Below the pieces are notes generated by a model. That model saw nothing but the letters and a program-made list of their open reading frames with translations. It did no database searches and was not told the origin of the DNA. 64,000 bases of DNA from Amphibacillus jilinensis Y1 (lineage in GTDB: Bacteria; Bacillota; Bacilli; Bacillales; Amphibacillaceae), in the NCBI RefSeq assembly GCF_000306965.1, contig NZ_JH976438.1, positions 36,402-100,401 on the forward strand. Reading direction: 5' to 3'. Position numbers and translations under genes: made by a program. Below, piece by piece: positions 9,526-23,670 of this stretch; the first letter of the stretch is position 1, and each line of letters starts with the position of its first letter.

Positions 9526-9557
9526 GAAGAGATGAAAATAAAGAGATTGGAGGCTTC

Positions 9558-10247
9558 ATGTTGTATAATCGTAAGGCATGGAAGCATGTATTTAAACTAG
9601 ACCCGAATAAATCGCTAACTGATCAACAGTTAGATCAAATATGTCAATCTGGAACGGATGCTATTATCGTTGGTGGCACAGATCATGTTACGCTTGATGG
9701 TGTACTTGATTTAATGAGTCAAATTCGTCGTTATACTGTCCCTTGTGTACTTGAAGTATCAACGCTTGATGCGATTACACCTGGTTTTGATTTTTATAAT
9801 ATCCCAATGGTTCTAAACAGTCGTGAGAAGAAGTGGATGATGGATATTCAACATCAAGCAGTGAAAGAATATGGACACTTCTTAAATTGGGATGAACTAG
9901 TGACGGAAGGCTATGTGATCTTAAATCCTGAAGCCAAAGCTTATCAATTAACCAATTGTCGCTTACCGGATAGCGATGACGTCATTGCTTATGCCCAAAT
10001 GGCTGAGCATATTTTTAAATTACCGATTTTCTATATTGAATACAGTGGTACATATGGTGATCCGGAGCTTGTCAAAAAAGTTAAACAAGAACTGCAACAC
10101 ACCCAACTTGTATATGGTGGTGGCATTAAGCATCGCTCACAGGCAGTAGAAATGGCGCAGTATGCAGATGTAATTGTTGTAGGGAATGGCTTGTATGAAC
10201 AGTTTGATGAAGCGATCGAAACAGTAACTGCAGTCAAACATGGATAA
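9558..10247 (+). CDS. pcrB: Heptaprenylglyceryl phosphate synthase
   Basis: PcrB is a TIM-barrel prenyltransferase that joins heptaprenyl diphosphate to sn-glycerol-1-phosphate. Visible family motifs are [26 protein letters not shown] and the phosphate-binding [13 protein letters not shown] and [10 protein letters not shown]. Its 229 residues match the usual length. ATG 9558 has TTGGAGG upstream. It overlaps the annotated 5' region of pcrA, as in other bacilli, so the two are co-transcribed. Confidence 0.95.
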   Translation: MLYNRKAWKHVFKLDPNKSLTDQQLDQICQSGTDAIIVGGTDHVTLDGVLDLMSQIRRYTVPCVLEVSTLDAITPGFDFYNIPMVLNSREKKWMMDIQHQAVKEYGHFLNWDELVTEGYVILNPEAKAYQLTNCRLPDSDDVIAYAQMAEHIFKLPIFYIEYSGTYGDPELVKKVKQELQHTQLVYGGGIKHRSQAVEMAQYADVIVVGNGLYEQFDEAIETVTAVKHG

Positions 10248-10260
10248 GGACGGTGATAGT

Positions 10261-14509
<4,249 letters not shown>

Positions 14510-14526
14510 ACGGGAGGAGGACTGGA

Positions 14527-15690
14527 ATGAAACGTTTACTAATTTTATTAAGTGTTATTTTCATCGTATTAGCCGGCTGTGCACCTGATTTTTCTAATCA
14601 AGAAGAAGTCGTAGATGAAAACATGCCTGATGATGTTGCACAAGAATCTGCGATCATTCCGAACTATAGTGTGTCTGATCAGGAGTATCAAATTCTATTA
14701 CCTTATCGTTTGAGTCAATCACGTGGTGTGACAACGAACCAAGTCGCGAACCGTTTAGACATCCCTGCATTGGAAAATGGGTTGCGTCGACATTCAACGG
14801 ATGTGTTTGATCCAGGTAACCATTATTTTCAGGAAGGTCAACAGTTGGGGACAAGTGAATTGTATAGTTGGTTAGCACGCGAGTCTGACTCAGATGAACT
14901 CGGTTTAAATCCATCCGTTGACTATGATGAAGAAGACGATGAAGAAGAAATTATTGAGGAAGAACGAGATAATCCAAGATATTTATCACATATCCTTGAA
15001 CAAAATTACCTTGTTCGAACTGATGATAATACGGTTCAGCTAGCCGGTATTTCCTTGGGGATTGCGATGAAATCCAATTATCGTTTTCAGACTGAAATCG
15101 GTGGTCCTTTTTACTATGAAGATATTTCAGAACAAGCGATGCTTCAAGAAGCTTCTGTTATTGCAGAGGAAGTGGTTAGCCGGATGCGTCAAAAAGAAGG
15201 ATTACAGGAAGTTCCAATCATGATTGGTATTTATCGAGAGGCCGCAAGAGATGCTCTTGTTCCAGGTCACTTTGTTGCAACAACAACTGTGCAAGGAGGG
15301 AGTCAATCGATCGGTAACTGGGATTCTGTTGATGAGCAATATGTACTCTTTCCTTCTAGTGATGCGCGTGATTTAGATCCAGATCTATCGGCTACGATTG
15401 AAGGGTTTAAATCAGAAATTGCAGACTATTTTCCAAACTATGTCGGCATCATCGGCGAAGGGTTTTATGAAGGTGACCAAATTCGCAAGCTCACATTAGA
15501 AATCCCGATTGAATTTAATGGGCAGGCTGAAGTTGTTGGCTTTACTCAATATGTATATGGTTTAATTATGGATAGCTTTCAACCTCACTTTGCGATTGAG
15601 GTCAACATTAAGTCAAGCGATCAACAACAAAGCTTGATTGTTCGTGAAGCAGGTGAAGAAGAACCAATTGTCCATATATATGAAAGGTAA
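14527..15690 (+). CDS. camS: CamS family lipoprotein
   Basis: CamS/YerH is a membrane-anchored lipoprotein whose staphylococcal relative is the precursor of the sex pheromone cAM373. The signal peptide ends in the lipobox VLAGC. The CamS domain runs over the rest (NYLVRTDDNTVQLAGISLGI; QEVPIMIGIYREA). An acidic stretch (DYDEEDDEEEIIEEE) sits near residue 140. GGGAGGAGG precedes ATG 14527. It is last in the pcrB-pcrA-ligA-camS operon, as in bacilli generally, and a terminator follows. Confidence 0.93.
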   Translation: MKRLLILLSVIFIVLAGCAPDFSNQEEVVDENMPDDVAQESAIIPNYSVSDQEYQILLPYRLSQSRGVTTNQVANRLDIPALENGLRRHSTDVFDPGNHYFQEGQQLGTSELYSWLARESDSDELGLNPSVDYDEEDDEEEIIEEERDNPRYLSHILEQNYLVRTDDNTVQLAGISLGIAMKSNYRFQTEIGGPFYYEDISEQAMLQEASVIAEEVVSRMRQKEGLQEVPIMIGIYREAARDALVPGHFVATTTVQGGSQSIGNWDSVDEQYVLFPSSDARDLDPDLSATIEGFKSEIADYFPNYVGIIGEGFYEGDQIRKLTLEIPIEFNGQAEVVGFTQYVYGLIMDSFQPHFAIEVNIKSSDQQQSLIVREAGEEEPIVHIYER

Positions 15691-15755
15691 ATTGATTATT
15701 GTGGTAACCAAGCTTTATTGAAGTATCAACGTTGTCATTGTAAGTTGCGATAAGT

Positions 15756-15803
15756 GAGAAAGAAAAAGAAGGTTTATGTCCCCTTTTTCTTTCCCTGTTT
15801 TTT
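15756..15803 (+). terminator. Terminator of the pcrB-camS operon
   Basis: A purine-rich arm (GAAAGAAAAAG, from 15758) pairs with CTTTTTCTTTC (to about 15794), followed by a T-rich tract. It lies about 65 bases after camS. Confidence 0.7.
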
Positions 15804-15841
15804 GAGGTAATATTACATCAACGCCAATTTTAAGGCTAAAG

Positions 15842-15871
15842 TTGCTAAAGCGCGCTATTGTTTGCTATTAT
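15842..15871 (+). promoter_or_regulatory. Candidate promoter of gatCAB
   Basis: TTGCTA (15842-15847) and TATTAT (15866-15871), preceded by TTGC, are separated by 18 bases, 50 bases upstream of gatC. It is a plausible SigA site. Confidence 0.45.
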
Positions 15872-15921
15872 CATAAGTATGTTTAATCAGATGAAGTAAA
15901 AATCTCATGGAGGTGACAGAA

Positions 15922-16212
15922 ATGGCTGAAATTTCAAAACAACAAGTTAAACATGTCGCTCATCTCGCTCGATTAGCAATAACTGATCAAGAGGTAGAAG
16001 TGATGACAAAGCAACTAGGAGATATTATTCACTATGCTGAACTATTAAATGATTTAGATACTAGTCAAGTTGAACCAACGACACATGTACTGGATCTTAA
16101 AAATGTAATGCGTAAAGATGTCCCACGTAAATGGATTGATCGCGAGGATGCTTTAAAGAACGCACCAGATCAACAGGATGGTCAATTCCGAGTGCCATCA
16201 ATTTTAGAATAG
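15922..16212 (+). CDS. gatC: Glu-tRNA(Gln) amidotransferase subunit C
   Basis: GatC is the small stabilising subunit of the GatCAB complex, which converts Glu-tRNA(Gln) and Asp-tRNA(Asn) to the amide forms. ATG 15922 is chosen because GGAGGTGA lies just upstream, and gives 96 residues as in B. subtilis; an in-frame ATG at 15907 lies within the ribosome site. Conserved segments: [16 protein letters not shown] and [12 protein letters not shown]. It is the first gene of the operon. Confidence 0.96.
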   Translation: MAEISKQQVKHVAHLARLAITDQEVEVMTKQLGDIIHYAELLNDLDTSQVEPTTHVLDLKNVMRKDVPRKWIDREDALKNAPDQQDGQFRVPSILE

Positions 16213-16225
16213 GAGGCGAGCTGAA

Positions 16226-17707
16226 ATGTCAGTTTTTGAGTATACGTTAAAAGAATTACAAGCTAAGCTACATAATAAAGAACTTACCGTGTCAGAACTT
16301 GTGCAAGCTTCCTTTGATCAAATTGAAGCAGTTGATGATCAAATTAAAGCCTTTTTAACTTTAAATAAAGAAGCAGCCCTTAAACAAGCACAACAATTAG
16401 ATGAGCAAGTTGATCAAGCCAATCATCCATTATTCGGTATACCAATTGGTATAAAGGATAATATGGTAACAAAAGGGGTACGAACAACGTGTGCGAGTCA
16501 ATTTTTATCTAATTTTAATGATCCCTTATATGATGCAACCGTCGTTGATAAGTTAAACAAGGAAAATACCGTTATGATTGGGAAATTAAACATGGATGAA
16601 TTTGCGATGGGGTCATCTAATGAGAATTCAGGCTACTATACAACCCGTAATCCTTGGCATACTGATTATGTGCCAGGGGGTTCAAGCGGTGGTTCTGCGG
16701 CAGCAGTTGCAGCTCGGGAAGTCTTTTTTTCACTAGGCTCAGACACGGGTGGCTCAATTCGTCAACCTGCTGCTTTTTGTGGCGTCGTAGGTTTAAAGCC
16801 GACGTATGGTCTAGTGTCTCGCTTTGGATTGGTCGCCTTTGCTTCTTCTCTTGATCAGATTGGTCCAATTACAAGAACGGTAGAAGATAATGCCCATCTC
16901 TTACAAGCAATTGCTGGACATGACCCAATGGACTCAACATCTGCTAATGTCGAAATCCCGACTTATAGTGATGCTTTGAAACAAGATGTTAAAGGGTTGA
17001 AGATTGCTGTGCCAAAAGAATATTTGTCAGATCAAGAAGGTGTAAATAGCGAAGTACGTGAAGCTGTATTAGCTGCGCTTAAAGTATATGAAGCGTTAGG
17101 TGCGACGTGGGAAGAGGTTTCACTACCACATTCTAAATATGCGGTAGCCGCTTACTATTTGCTTGCTTCATCAGAAGCTTCAGCTAATTTGGCACGATTT
17201 GATGGTGTTCGTTACGGTGTCCGCACAGAAAATGCCGACAATATGATTGATATGTTTAAGAAATCCAGAAGTGAGGGTTTCGGTGATGAAGTTAAACGTC
17301 GGATTATGCTAGGAACCTTTGCACTTAGCTCAGGTTATTATGATGCTTATTATAAAAAAGCGCAAAAAGTAAGAACATTAATTAAAAATGATTTCGATAA
17401 AGTGTTTGAAGACTATGATGTTATTATTGGGCCAACAACACCAACACCAGCCTTTAAAGTAGGCGAAAAAGTTGATGATCCATTGACCATGTATGCCAAT
17501 GATATTTTAACGATTCCTGTTAACTTAGCAGGCGTACCAGGCATGTCAATACCATGTGGATTCTCAAAAGATGCGGGCTTACCAATTGGCTTGCAAATTA
17601 TCGGAAAACATTTTGATGAAAGTACCCTCTATCGGGTAGCATATGCATTTGAACAGGCAACAGATTATCATAAACAACGTCCTCATTTAGGAGGGGTGAA
17701 GTCATGA
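16226..17707 (+). CDS. gatA: Glu-tRNA(Gln) amidotransferase subunit A
   Basis: GatA is the glutaminase subunit that releases ammonia for GatB. It belongs to the amidase-signature family: the catalytic lysine is in [10 protein letters not shown], and the serine pair in [14 protein letters not shown] and [17 protein letters not shown]. At 493 residues it is slightly longer than the usual 485. AGGAGGCGAG precedes the ATG. It overlaps gatB by four bases (ATGA), giving coupled translation. Confidence 0.97.
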   Translation: MSVFEYTLKELQAKLHNKELTVSELVQASFDQIEAVDDQIKAFLTLNKEAALKQAQQLDEQVDQANHPLFGIPIGIKDNMVTKGVRTTCASQFLSNFNDPLYDATVVDKLNKENTVMIGKLNMDEFAMGSSNENSGYYTTRNPWHTDYVPGGSSGGSAAAVAAREVFFSLGSDTGGSIRQPAAFCGVVGLKPTYGLVSRFGLVAFASSLDQIGPITRTVEDNAHLLQAIAGHDPMDSTSANVEIPTYSDALKQDVKGLKIAVPKEYLSDQEGVNSEVREAVLAALKVYEALGATWEEVSLPHSKYAVAAYYLLASSEASANLARFDGVRYGVRTENADNMIDMFKKSRSEGFGDEVKRRIMLGTFALSSGYYDAYYKKAQKVRTLIKNDFDKVFEDYDVIIGPTTPTPAFKVGEKVDDPLTMYANDILTIPVNLAGVPGMSIPCGFSKDAGLPIGLQIIGKHFDESTLYRVAYAFEQATDYHKQRPHLGGVKS

Positions 17708-19134
17708 ATTTCGAGACAATTATCGGTTTAGAGGTTCACGTTGAACTTAAAACAGATTCAAAGATATTTAGTCCAAGCTTTAACCATTTTGGTGCAGCGA
17801 CAAATGAAAATGTCAATCCAATTGATTTAGGTTATCCAGGTGTTTTACCTGTACTAAATGAAGAGGCCGTCAATTTCGCCATGAAAGCTGCCATGGCGTT
17901 AAACTGTGAAATTGCCACAGATACTAAATTTGACCGTAAAAATTATTTTTATCCAGACAACCCTAAAGCTTACCAAATTTCGCAATTTGATCAACCTATT
18001 GGTGAAAATGGCTGGATTGACATTGAAGTAGAGGGCAAAACAAAGCGGATAGGCATTACTCGCCTTCACTTAGAGGAAGATGCTGGAAAGCTAACACATA
18101 GTGATGATGGTTACTCACTCGTTGATTTTAACCGTCAAGGAACACCACTTGTGGAAATCGTATCAGAACCAGATCTGCGCTCACCAGCAGAGGCTTATGC
18201 GTATTTAGAAAAATTAAAAAACATCATCCAGTACACAGGTGTGTCTGATTGTAAAATGGAAGAAGGTTCATTACGTTGTGATGCTAATATTTCACTTCGA
18301 CCGATTGGTCAAGAGGAATTTGGTGTTAAGACAGAATTGAAAAATTTAAACTCATTTTCTTTTGTTCAAAAAGGCTTAGAGTTTGAAGAAAAGCGCCAAC
18401 AAAAAGAATTATTAACAGGTGGCGTTATTTTACAAGAAACCCGTCGCTATGATGAGCAAACAAAGGAAACGATTTTAATGCGTGTTAAAGAAGGTTCAGA
18501 TGATTATCGTTATTTTCCTGAACCAGATCTTGTGCCACTCTATATCGATGAAGATTGGAAAGCGCGAATTCGTGCAGAAATCCCAGAGCTTCCAGATGCT
18601 CGAAAAGCACGTTATATTAAAGAATTAAATTTACCAGCTTACGATGCGATGGTCTTAACGAGTACGAAAGAAATGTCTGACTTCTTTGAAGCTGCTATAG
18701 TAGCTGGGGCTGACGTCAAACTTGTTTCCAATTGGTTAATGGGTGAGGTTTCTGCCTATATGAATAAGCATCAGAAAGAACTTCATGATTTACCACTGAC
18801 TCCAGCCGCGTTGGCAAAAATGATCACGCTAATTGATGATGGCACTTTATCATCTAAAATGGCGAAGAAAGTCTTTGCTGAACTTGTTGAAAATGGTGGA
18901 GATCCTGAACAGATCATTAAGGAAAAAGGTCTTGTGCAAATTTCAGATGAAGGTCAATTAACTGAAATCATTACAACGATCCTTGATAAAAATCAACAAT
19001 CCATTGAGGACTTTAAAAATGGTAAGGATAAAGCGATTGGCTTTTTAGTCGGTCAAGTGATGAAAGAAACAAAAGGACAAGCTAATCCACCAATGGTGAA
19101 TAAGATCTTGTTAACAGAAATAAAAAAACGCTAG
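17704..19134 (+). CDS. gatB: Asp/Glu-tRNA amidotransferase subunit B
   Basis: GatB activates the misacylated tRNA with ATP and transfers ammonia from GatA. The GatB signature is seen in [31 protein letters not shown] and [16 protein letters not shown]. The C-terminal YqeY-like tRNA-binding domain covers the last 120 residues or so ([30 protein letters not shown]). Length 476 matches B. subtilis. GGAGGGGTGA lies just upstream, inside gatA. A strong terminator follows. Confidence 0.97.
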   Translation: MNFETIIGLEVHVELKTDSKIFSPSFNHFGAATNENVNPIDLGYPGVLPVLNEEAVNFAMKAAMALNCEIATDTKFDRKNYFYPDNPKAYQISQFDQPIGENGWIDIEVEGKTKRIGITRLHLEEDAGKLTHSDDGYSLVDFNRQGTPLVEIVSEPDLRSPAEAYAYLEKLKNIIQYTGVSDCKMEEGSLRCDANISLRPIGQEEFGVKTELKNLNSFSFVQKGLEFEEKRQQKELLTGGVILQETRRYDEQTKETILMRVKEGSDDYRYFPEPDLVPLYIDEDWKARIRAEIPELPDARKARYIKELNLPAYDAMVLTSTKEMSDFFEAAIVAGADVKLVSNWLMGEVSAYMNKHQKELHDLPLTPAALAKMITLIDDGTLSSKMAKKVFAELVENGGDPEQIIKEKGLVQISDEGQLTEIITTILDKNQQSIEDFKNGKDKAIGFLVGQVMKETKGQANPPMVNKILLTEIKKR

Positions 19135-19145
19135 CACTTATTTAG

Positions 19146-19182
19146 GACTATCAATACAGTTGTTATTGATAGTCTTTCTTTA
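19146..19182 (+). terminator. Terminator of gatCAB
   Basis: GACTATCAATA (19146-19156) and TATTGATAGTC (19164-19174) form a perfect 11-bp stem with a seven-base loop, followed by TTTCTTT. Confidence 0.9.
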
Positions 19183-19323
19183 CACATTTGTTTATTATAA
19201 ACGAATGGGAAAAGATAAATGCAAGATCTCAAGGTGCTAATCAGAGGCATGAATATTTTTGAAGTTGCTAGGCAATAACGAAGTTAAATACTTACTATGT
19301 GTTGATAACATTGCTCATCATTA

Positions 19324-19475
19324 CTATAAAATGAACCTCCAATCAGTGGGTGCGTTCTTCCCCCATCGATTGGTCATAGCGTTAATCAGGAGATTAACGT
19401 CCGTTAACGCCGTCTAAATAGGCAATCTCTCTTCACTCGTTTGAGGAGGACCTATGGACGGTTATCTGTGATAAA
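19324..19475 (-). repeat. Structured intergenic repeat, copy D
   Basis: This copy is in the opposite orientation. On the minus strand it runs from TTTATCACAGATAACCGTCC to CCCACTGATTGGAGGTTC plus an AT tail, matching copy B nearly end to end, including the CTATTTAG block in the middle. CAATCAGTGGG at 19340 can pair with the CCATCGATTG near 19363. Confidence 0.85.
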
Positions 19476-19510
19476 AAAACTGCTAATTTGGAGTTTTTCT
19501 GACACAAAAA

Positions 19511-19519
19511 TGGTATGAT
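19511..19519 (+). promoter_or_regulatory. Extended -10 promoter of dgkB
   Basis: TGGTATGAT is an extended -10 box 36 bases upstream of the dgkB start. It lies just outside copy D of the intergenic repeat. Confidence 0.5.
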
Positions 19520-19554
19520 AAAGTCAGATAGTGTATGTCATTAGGGGGTTTTTT

Positions 19555-20490
19555 ATGAAACGCGCAAGAATTATTTACAATCCAACGTCAGGCCGAGAAG
19601 CTTTTAAAAATAAACTTCCTGACGTATTAGCAAAATTCGAGCAAGCCGGTTATGAGACGTCAGCGCATGCAACAACAGGTGTTGGAGATGCAACTGAAGC
19701 GGCTCGAATTGCTGTTGCTCGAGATTTTGATGTGATTGTAGCAGTAGGGGGAGATGGCACGATTAATGAAGTTGTTACAGGTATATCAGATGCTGATCAG
19801 CGTCCGCGTTTAGGTATTATCCCTGCTGGAACAACGAATGATTTTGCCCGTGCTTTGAATATTCCTAAGGCAATTGACAAAGCTGTTGATATTATATTAG
19901 CGAACCACACCTGCAAACTGGATGTCGGTCGAGTGAATGAACATTATTTTGTTAATATTGCCGGTGGTGGAAAGTTGACAGAGGTATCTTATGAGGTACC
20001 AAGTAAATTGAAAACGATGTTAGGCCAACTTGCTTATTTTATGAAGGGTGTTGAGCTCGCACCACGTTTACGACCGATTCGGACCCGAATTGAATTTGAC
20101 GATAAAGTCTTTGAGGACGAGATCATGATGTTTTTAATCGCAAATACAAATTCTGTTGGTGGCTTTGAAAAATTAGCTCCAGAAGCAAAAATGGATGATG
20201 GTCTATTTGATCTGCTCGTTTTGAAAAAAAGTAATGTTGCTGAACTTGTTCGTGTGTTGTCAGCCGCTACGAGAGGTGCACATTTTGATGATGCTAATGT
20301 ATTTCATGCCAGAGCTAAAGCTATTAATGTCTACACAGAAGAAAAGATGCAATTAAATATCGATGGTGAATATGGTGGACTGTTACCGGGTAAATTCACT
20401 AATCTTAAGCAACATATTGAATATTTTGTTCCGACACCTGACCAAGCTACATTACAAATTGAAGAACCGATTGAAGAAGCCCTTGAATAA
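19555..20490 (+). CDS. dgkB: Diacylglycerol kinase
   Basis: DgkB phosphorylates diacylglycerol released during lipoteichoic acid synthesis and returns it to phospholipid metabolism. The catalytic motif is VAVGGDGTINEVVTG; GIIPAGTTNDFARAL follows. ATG 19555 follows AGGGGGT and gives 311 residues, near the family norm; an upstream in-frame start at 19531 has no ribosome site. The last 20 residues are acidic. It links loosely with the LTA-glycosylation genes on the ICE in function, but not in origin. Confidence 0.95.
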   Translation: MKRARIIYNPTSGREAFKNKLPDVLAKFEQAGYETSAHATTGVGDATEAARIAVARDFDVIVAVGGDGTINEVVTGISDADQRPRLGIIPAGTTNDFARALNIPKAIDKAVDIILANHTCKLDVGRVNEHYFVNIAGGGKLTEVSYEVPSKLKTMLGQLAYFMKGVELAPRLRPIRTRIEFDDKVFEDEIMMFLIANTNSVGGFEKLAPEAKMDDGLFDLLVLKKSNVAELVRVLSAATRGAHFDDANVFHARAKAINVYTEEKMQLNIDGEYGGLLPGKFTNLKQHIEYFVPTPDQATLQIEEPIEEALE

Positions 20491-20508
20491 ATTCGAGGGT
20501 TTTTATTT
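20480..20508 (+). terminator. Terminator overlapping the end of dgkB
   Basis: CCCTTGAA (20480-20487) and TTCGAGGG (20492-20499) form the stem; the stop codon TAA sits in the loop and a T-run follows. Confidence 0.85.
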
Positions 20509-20872
20509 TGGGTTTCAACTTATCTAAGCTTAAGGATGAGCGACCTTCATTTTAGATCGGCATAACTTTTGTCCTGTCGATATGAAGTTAGTTAAGGTAT
20601 AAAGTCCTTTTTCTGAAAAGGTACAGCATTCGACAAATTCCACAACTGCCTTGTGTTATATTATGGATATTCATTTGTTCTAGCGATTCAAGAAAGGGGG
20701 TCTAGAAGAAAGCGAACCGCTAGGATAACGACAACTTAGCTAAGTAAACCACTTCTCCAAATTTTTCTCGTCGATTTAGAAAAGGAGCATTGTGTTTACT
20801 TAAACATCATTTGCTTTAAATCAATGAACATCTTTGTTTCGACATCAATAAAAAATAACAGAGGTGATTAAG
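20509..20872 (+). other. Intergenic leader with a long hairpin
   Basis: No gene is seen in these 364 bases. Near the gene start, AAGTAAAC (20742-20749) pairs with GTTTACTT (20794-20801); part of the inner sequence (CTTCTCC against GGAG) extends the stem. No T-run follows, so it is not a terminator. It may be a 5' leader structure of the secreted-protein gene at 20873. I do not recognise a known riboswitch class. Confidence 0.4.
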
Positions 20873-21973
20873 GTGAAAAGTAAAATGAAAAAAGTGGTAT
20901 GGATAGCCGTACTCGTGATCAGTCTAACAACCATCCTAGGCATTCCATCGTTAATGGCTGAAGTTGAAGAACAAAGCGATATTGACTGGGATGAGACTAA
21001 GTTAGCCTCCTTTGATTTAGGTTTAATTGATGAAGATGATGATGTTGAGATCAGTGAAGAAGAGCTCATTATTGATAAATCAAAAGCTATTGAGGTTGAA
21101 GAAGATAACACAATGTCGACACAAAGTTATTACTCGGTTGATGGTGACCGTATGTATTTTACTGATACATTAACGAATGATGATCCTGATGATTGGTGGT
21201 TTTTTTCGCTTGAGGAAGAAAGAAGTTTCTTATTTGAACTCGAAAGTGATCAAACAGATTACTATATCCAACTTTATCTAGTAGACTGGGATACGGGCAA
21301 TGCATATGAGACAAGCATTGGATCAAGTCCTAACAGACTATATGCTGGTGGTTACATCCCAGAAGGGGATTGGGCACTTCGTGTCTATTCAAATGATCAA
21401 TTAGGGAATGATTATACGATAAAAATGAATGCAACCAATCCATCAGGTGCTGTAGGTGTTTTATCGAGATCTTCTTCATTATTATATGTCGCATTAAGCT
21501 ATGACAGCGGTGACATTTATCTTAACGGTGACTATATTGCTAACCTTAGCGGTAATAATAGTCATTTAGATTGGGAGCGTCGCTATCAATTTAATTGGGA
21601 CGGTAATTATAATCAACGGACACACACCGTATCAAGTGTAAAAGTTAGCAATGTTTCCGCCCCTGTAAGATATCAATCACAATATGCGAGTTCAGCTAAT
21701 GCTTTACTCATTTATTTGGATATAGATACACTATTTATGCATCATGAATCTTATTTCCGGTCAGGACCACCAACACAGTATGAAAGTTCTTTTGTAGATA
21801 CGATTGGAAAGGTCACACCAAGACGTCTAGATCAAGACGACTTTGATTACTGGGGCGATCATATCTTGGTCTATGATATTGAAAATAATGAGGCGATAGA
21901 CTTTTTCAGTGTCTTGAATTATTACTATGCAAGTGGGGTAGAACGGACGCCAACGATTAGCTTTTTACAGTAG
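20873..21973 (+). CDS. Secreted protein of unknown function
   Basis: GTG 20873 follows GAGGTGAT; the product has 366 residues. A basic start and a hydrophobic segment (VVWIAVLVISLTTILGIPSLM) make a signal peptide with a probable cut after residue 30 or so. An acidic linker follows (EEQSDIDWDETK, DEDDDVEISEEE). Residues about 85-190 look like a beta-sandwich of the bacterial pre-peptidase type (DDPDDWWFFSL, YIPEGDWALRVYSNDQLGNDYTI); that is my guess. The C-terminal half is unrecognised. The next gene follows by 47 bases and may be co-transcribed. Probably exported to the cell surface or medium. Confidence 0.7.
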   Translation: MKSKMKKVVWIAVLVISLTTILGIPSLMAEVEEQSDIDWDETKLASFDLGLIDEDDDVEISEEELIIDKSKAIEVEEDNTMSTQSYYSVDGDRMYFTDTLTNDDPDDWWFFSLEEERSFLFELESDQTDYYIQLYLVDWDTGNAYETSIGSSPNRLYAGGYIPEGDWALRVYSNDQLGNDYTIKMNATNPSGAVGVLSRSSSLLYVALSYDSGDIYLNGDYIANLSGNNSHLDWERRYQFNWDGNYNQRTHTVSSVKVSNVSAPVRYQSQYASSANALLIYLDIDTLFMHHESYFRSGPPTQYESSFVDTIGKVTPRRLDQDDFDYWGDHILVYDIENNEAIDFFSVLNYYYASGVERTPTISFLQ

Positions 21974-22020
21974 CAAAAGTAAAGATTCACTCAGTTGCAG
22001 CAACAAAGGAGATAAACATT

Positions 22021-23319
22021 ATGATTACCAATAGATTTGCCACAACGTATTATGGAGGATTGATAAATCAGAGTAGAACGTCTAATCTTTCTCTTTTTAA
22101 TCAAACGAATAATCAAGTATTGACGAGCGCTGATTATCTAGCTAATCAAGATATATATAAACAACAAGCCTCTAATCGAATTGGAAAACAGATCTTTAAC
22201 ATTGTAAGAAATGACGAAGGTACAGTTACAGATATGGTAGCCGCCGCAGATAGTAGTCGAAGGTTTAATTGGGGGTTATTAGCACTTCCACTTGTTCCAA
22301 ACCATAGCACTGCGGATAACGTTGGTTACGACATTGATTATTTAGCTTCTGAATACGTCAATTATCAAAATCAAATTAAACGGCTATACAGTGAAGAGGA
22401 GCAGGCGGAGCAACTTCAGAAGCTTGATCAACTCATGAGCAAACAAGTAGAGAAGTATGCCGAGAAATTTGCTGAGATAACGGGTGGTTTTTTAAATGAA
22501 AATGGTGTGGTTGTTCAAGCAGAGGACATTAAAGCAAGTTTAATTGATCATTTTCATCAACGCACAGAGCAATACCAAAACTTTTATCAACAAAATCAAG
22601 ATTATGCTCATTTAAAAGGAACTGAAGATGAGTGGTTGTTAGATGATGCGATCTACATGGGTGATTATTTGCGTTATGCTTTTACTCAAGAACATTCAGA
22701 AATGAGCATTTCTAGCGAGCATGGTTACCATATTGAGGAATTGGTTGCAGTTGGAACCATTGCCTCTGAAACGTGGCAGATGACATATCAATCTCGACTC
22801 CTCGGTTCGTATAAAAATAAGTCAGAAGAAGAGCTAGGTGTTTCCTTAGGGTTAATGGCGATGAAATATGAGTTGATCAGTGACACCTATCAGCTAAGTG
22901 ATCCTTTTAAAGCAAAGCTTGATCAAGCTTTTAAAACATACTTACAGGTAGAGAACGAAAGGGCACGTGACTATGTTACTCAGCAACAAAAAGATCCTTA
23001 TGTGAGAAATAAGCAAGCTTATAAAATGGATTGGAATGAACAGTTGGTTTATGACATTATTGAGCGAATGGTAAGTAGTCTTCAAACGGATGATGTGCAA
23101 CAAGCTATTGAAAATGACATCCTTATCATTACTGAAATGTACAAAACCAATCGTGACCAACATTCAAATCTATCAAGATACAATAACAACAATCATTCAT
23201 CGACGATCAACAACTATGTTCAAGACTGGAACCGTTTTATTAAGACGATCATACCAGACGATCAGGTAAATGATTATTTACTAGATGTTGAGTTTGCAAA
23301 ATTAGATATAAAGGTTTAA
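22021..23319 (+). CDS. Hypothetical protein, 432 residues
   Basis: I do not recognise this family. There is no signal peptide or membrane segment; the protein is hydrophilic, rich in Gln, Asn and Tyr, and looks largely helical. AAGGAGAT precedes ATG 22021. It starts 47 bases after the secreted-protein gene and shares its terminator, so the two probably form an operon. Neither is part of the dgkB-rlmCD neighbourhood in B. subtilis, which suggests a lineage-specific insertion. Confidence 0.65.
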   Translation: MITNRFATTYYGGLINQSRTSNLSLFNQTNNQVLTSADYLANQDIYKQQASNRIGKQIFNIVRNDEGTVTDMVAAADSSRRFNWGLLALPLVPNHSTADNVGYDIDYLASEYVNYQNQIKRLYSEEEQAEQLQKLDQLMSKQVEKYAEKFAEITGGFLNENGVVVQAEDIKASLIDHFHQRTEQYQNFYQQNQDYAHLKGTEDEWLLDDAIYMGDYLRYAFTQEHSEMSISSEHGYHIEELVAVGTIASETWQMTYQSRLLGSYKNKSEEELGVSLGLMAMKYELISDTYQLSDPFKAKLDQAFKTYLQVENERARDYVTQQQKDPYVRNKQAYKMDWNEQLVYDIIERMVSSLQTDDVQQAIENDILIITEMYKTNRDQHSNLSRYNNNNHSSTINNYVQDWNRFIKTIIPDDQVNDYLLDVEFAKLDIKV

Positions 23320-23325
23320 TGGCTA

Positions 23326-23360
23326 AAAAGTCAGCGATAAATGCTGGCTTTTTATTTTTT
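23326..23360 (+). terminator. Terminator after the hypothetical gene
   Basis: AAAAGTCAGC pairs with GCTGGCTTTT with a short loop, followed by a long T-rich run. Confidence 0.85.
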
Positions 23361-23370
23361 GAAATTAGTA

Positions 23371-23498
23371 TTTATCACAGGTAATCGCCTGTAAAACGCT
23401 CGCCACAAAATGAGCGTAGAGCAAATCTATTTAGGTGGGCGTTAACAACCGCTAATGTTCTGATTCACTCGGCCCTCACTGATTAAAGGTTCATTTTA
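23371..23498 (+). repeat. Structured intergenic repeat, copy E
   Basis: Same orientation as copies B and C: TTTATCACAGGTAATCGCCTG at the start, CAAATCTATTTAGGTGGGCG in the middle, CTCACTGATTAAAGGTTC at the end. It is the shortest of the five; the internal partner of the CACTGATT arm is missing, so the hairpin is lost. Confidence 0.8.
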
Positions 23499-23585
23499 GT
23501 AATCTGATAGGGCACTAATATCCCTGCTTTTCTAAAGAATAAAGTCCTCAAGGACGAATTTAGACAAATTAATTATTTCCTAGGA

Positions 23586-23632
23586 AATAAAAAGTCGAAA
23601 GAGCGTCGCTTTCTTTCCTAAGGGCTTTTTGA
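23586..23632 (+). promoter_or_regulatory. Stem-loop in the rlmCD leader
   Basis: AAAAAGTC pairs with GGGCTTTTT around a pyrimidine/purine-rich loop that can form its own stem (GAAAG against CTTTC). It resembles a terminator placed 40 bases upstream of rlmCD and could be an attenuator. Evidence is the folding pattern only. Confidence 0.3.
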
Positions 23633-23670
23633 TAAACTATGAACAGTGCTAAGAAAAGGACGTTGATACA

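Noticed and set aside
20509..20872. A known riboswitch (such as ydaO or c-di-GMP) in the leader of the secreted-protein gene
   Set aside because: There is a long hairpin, but the conserved core bases of those classes are not seen.
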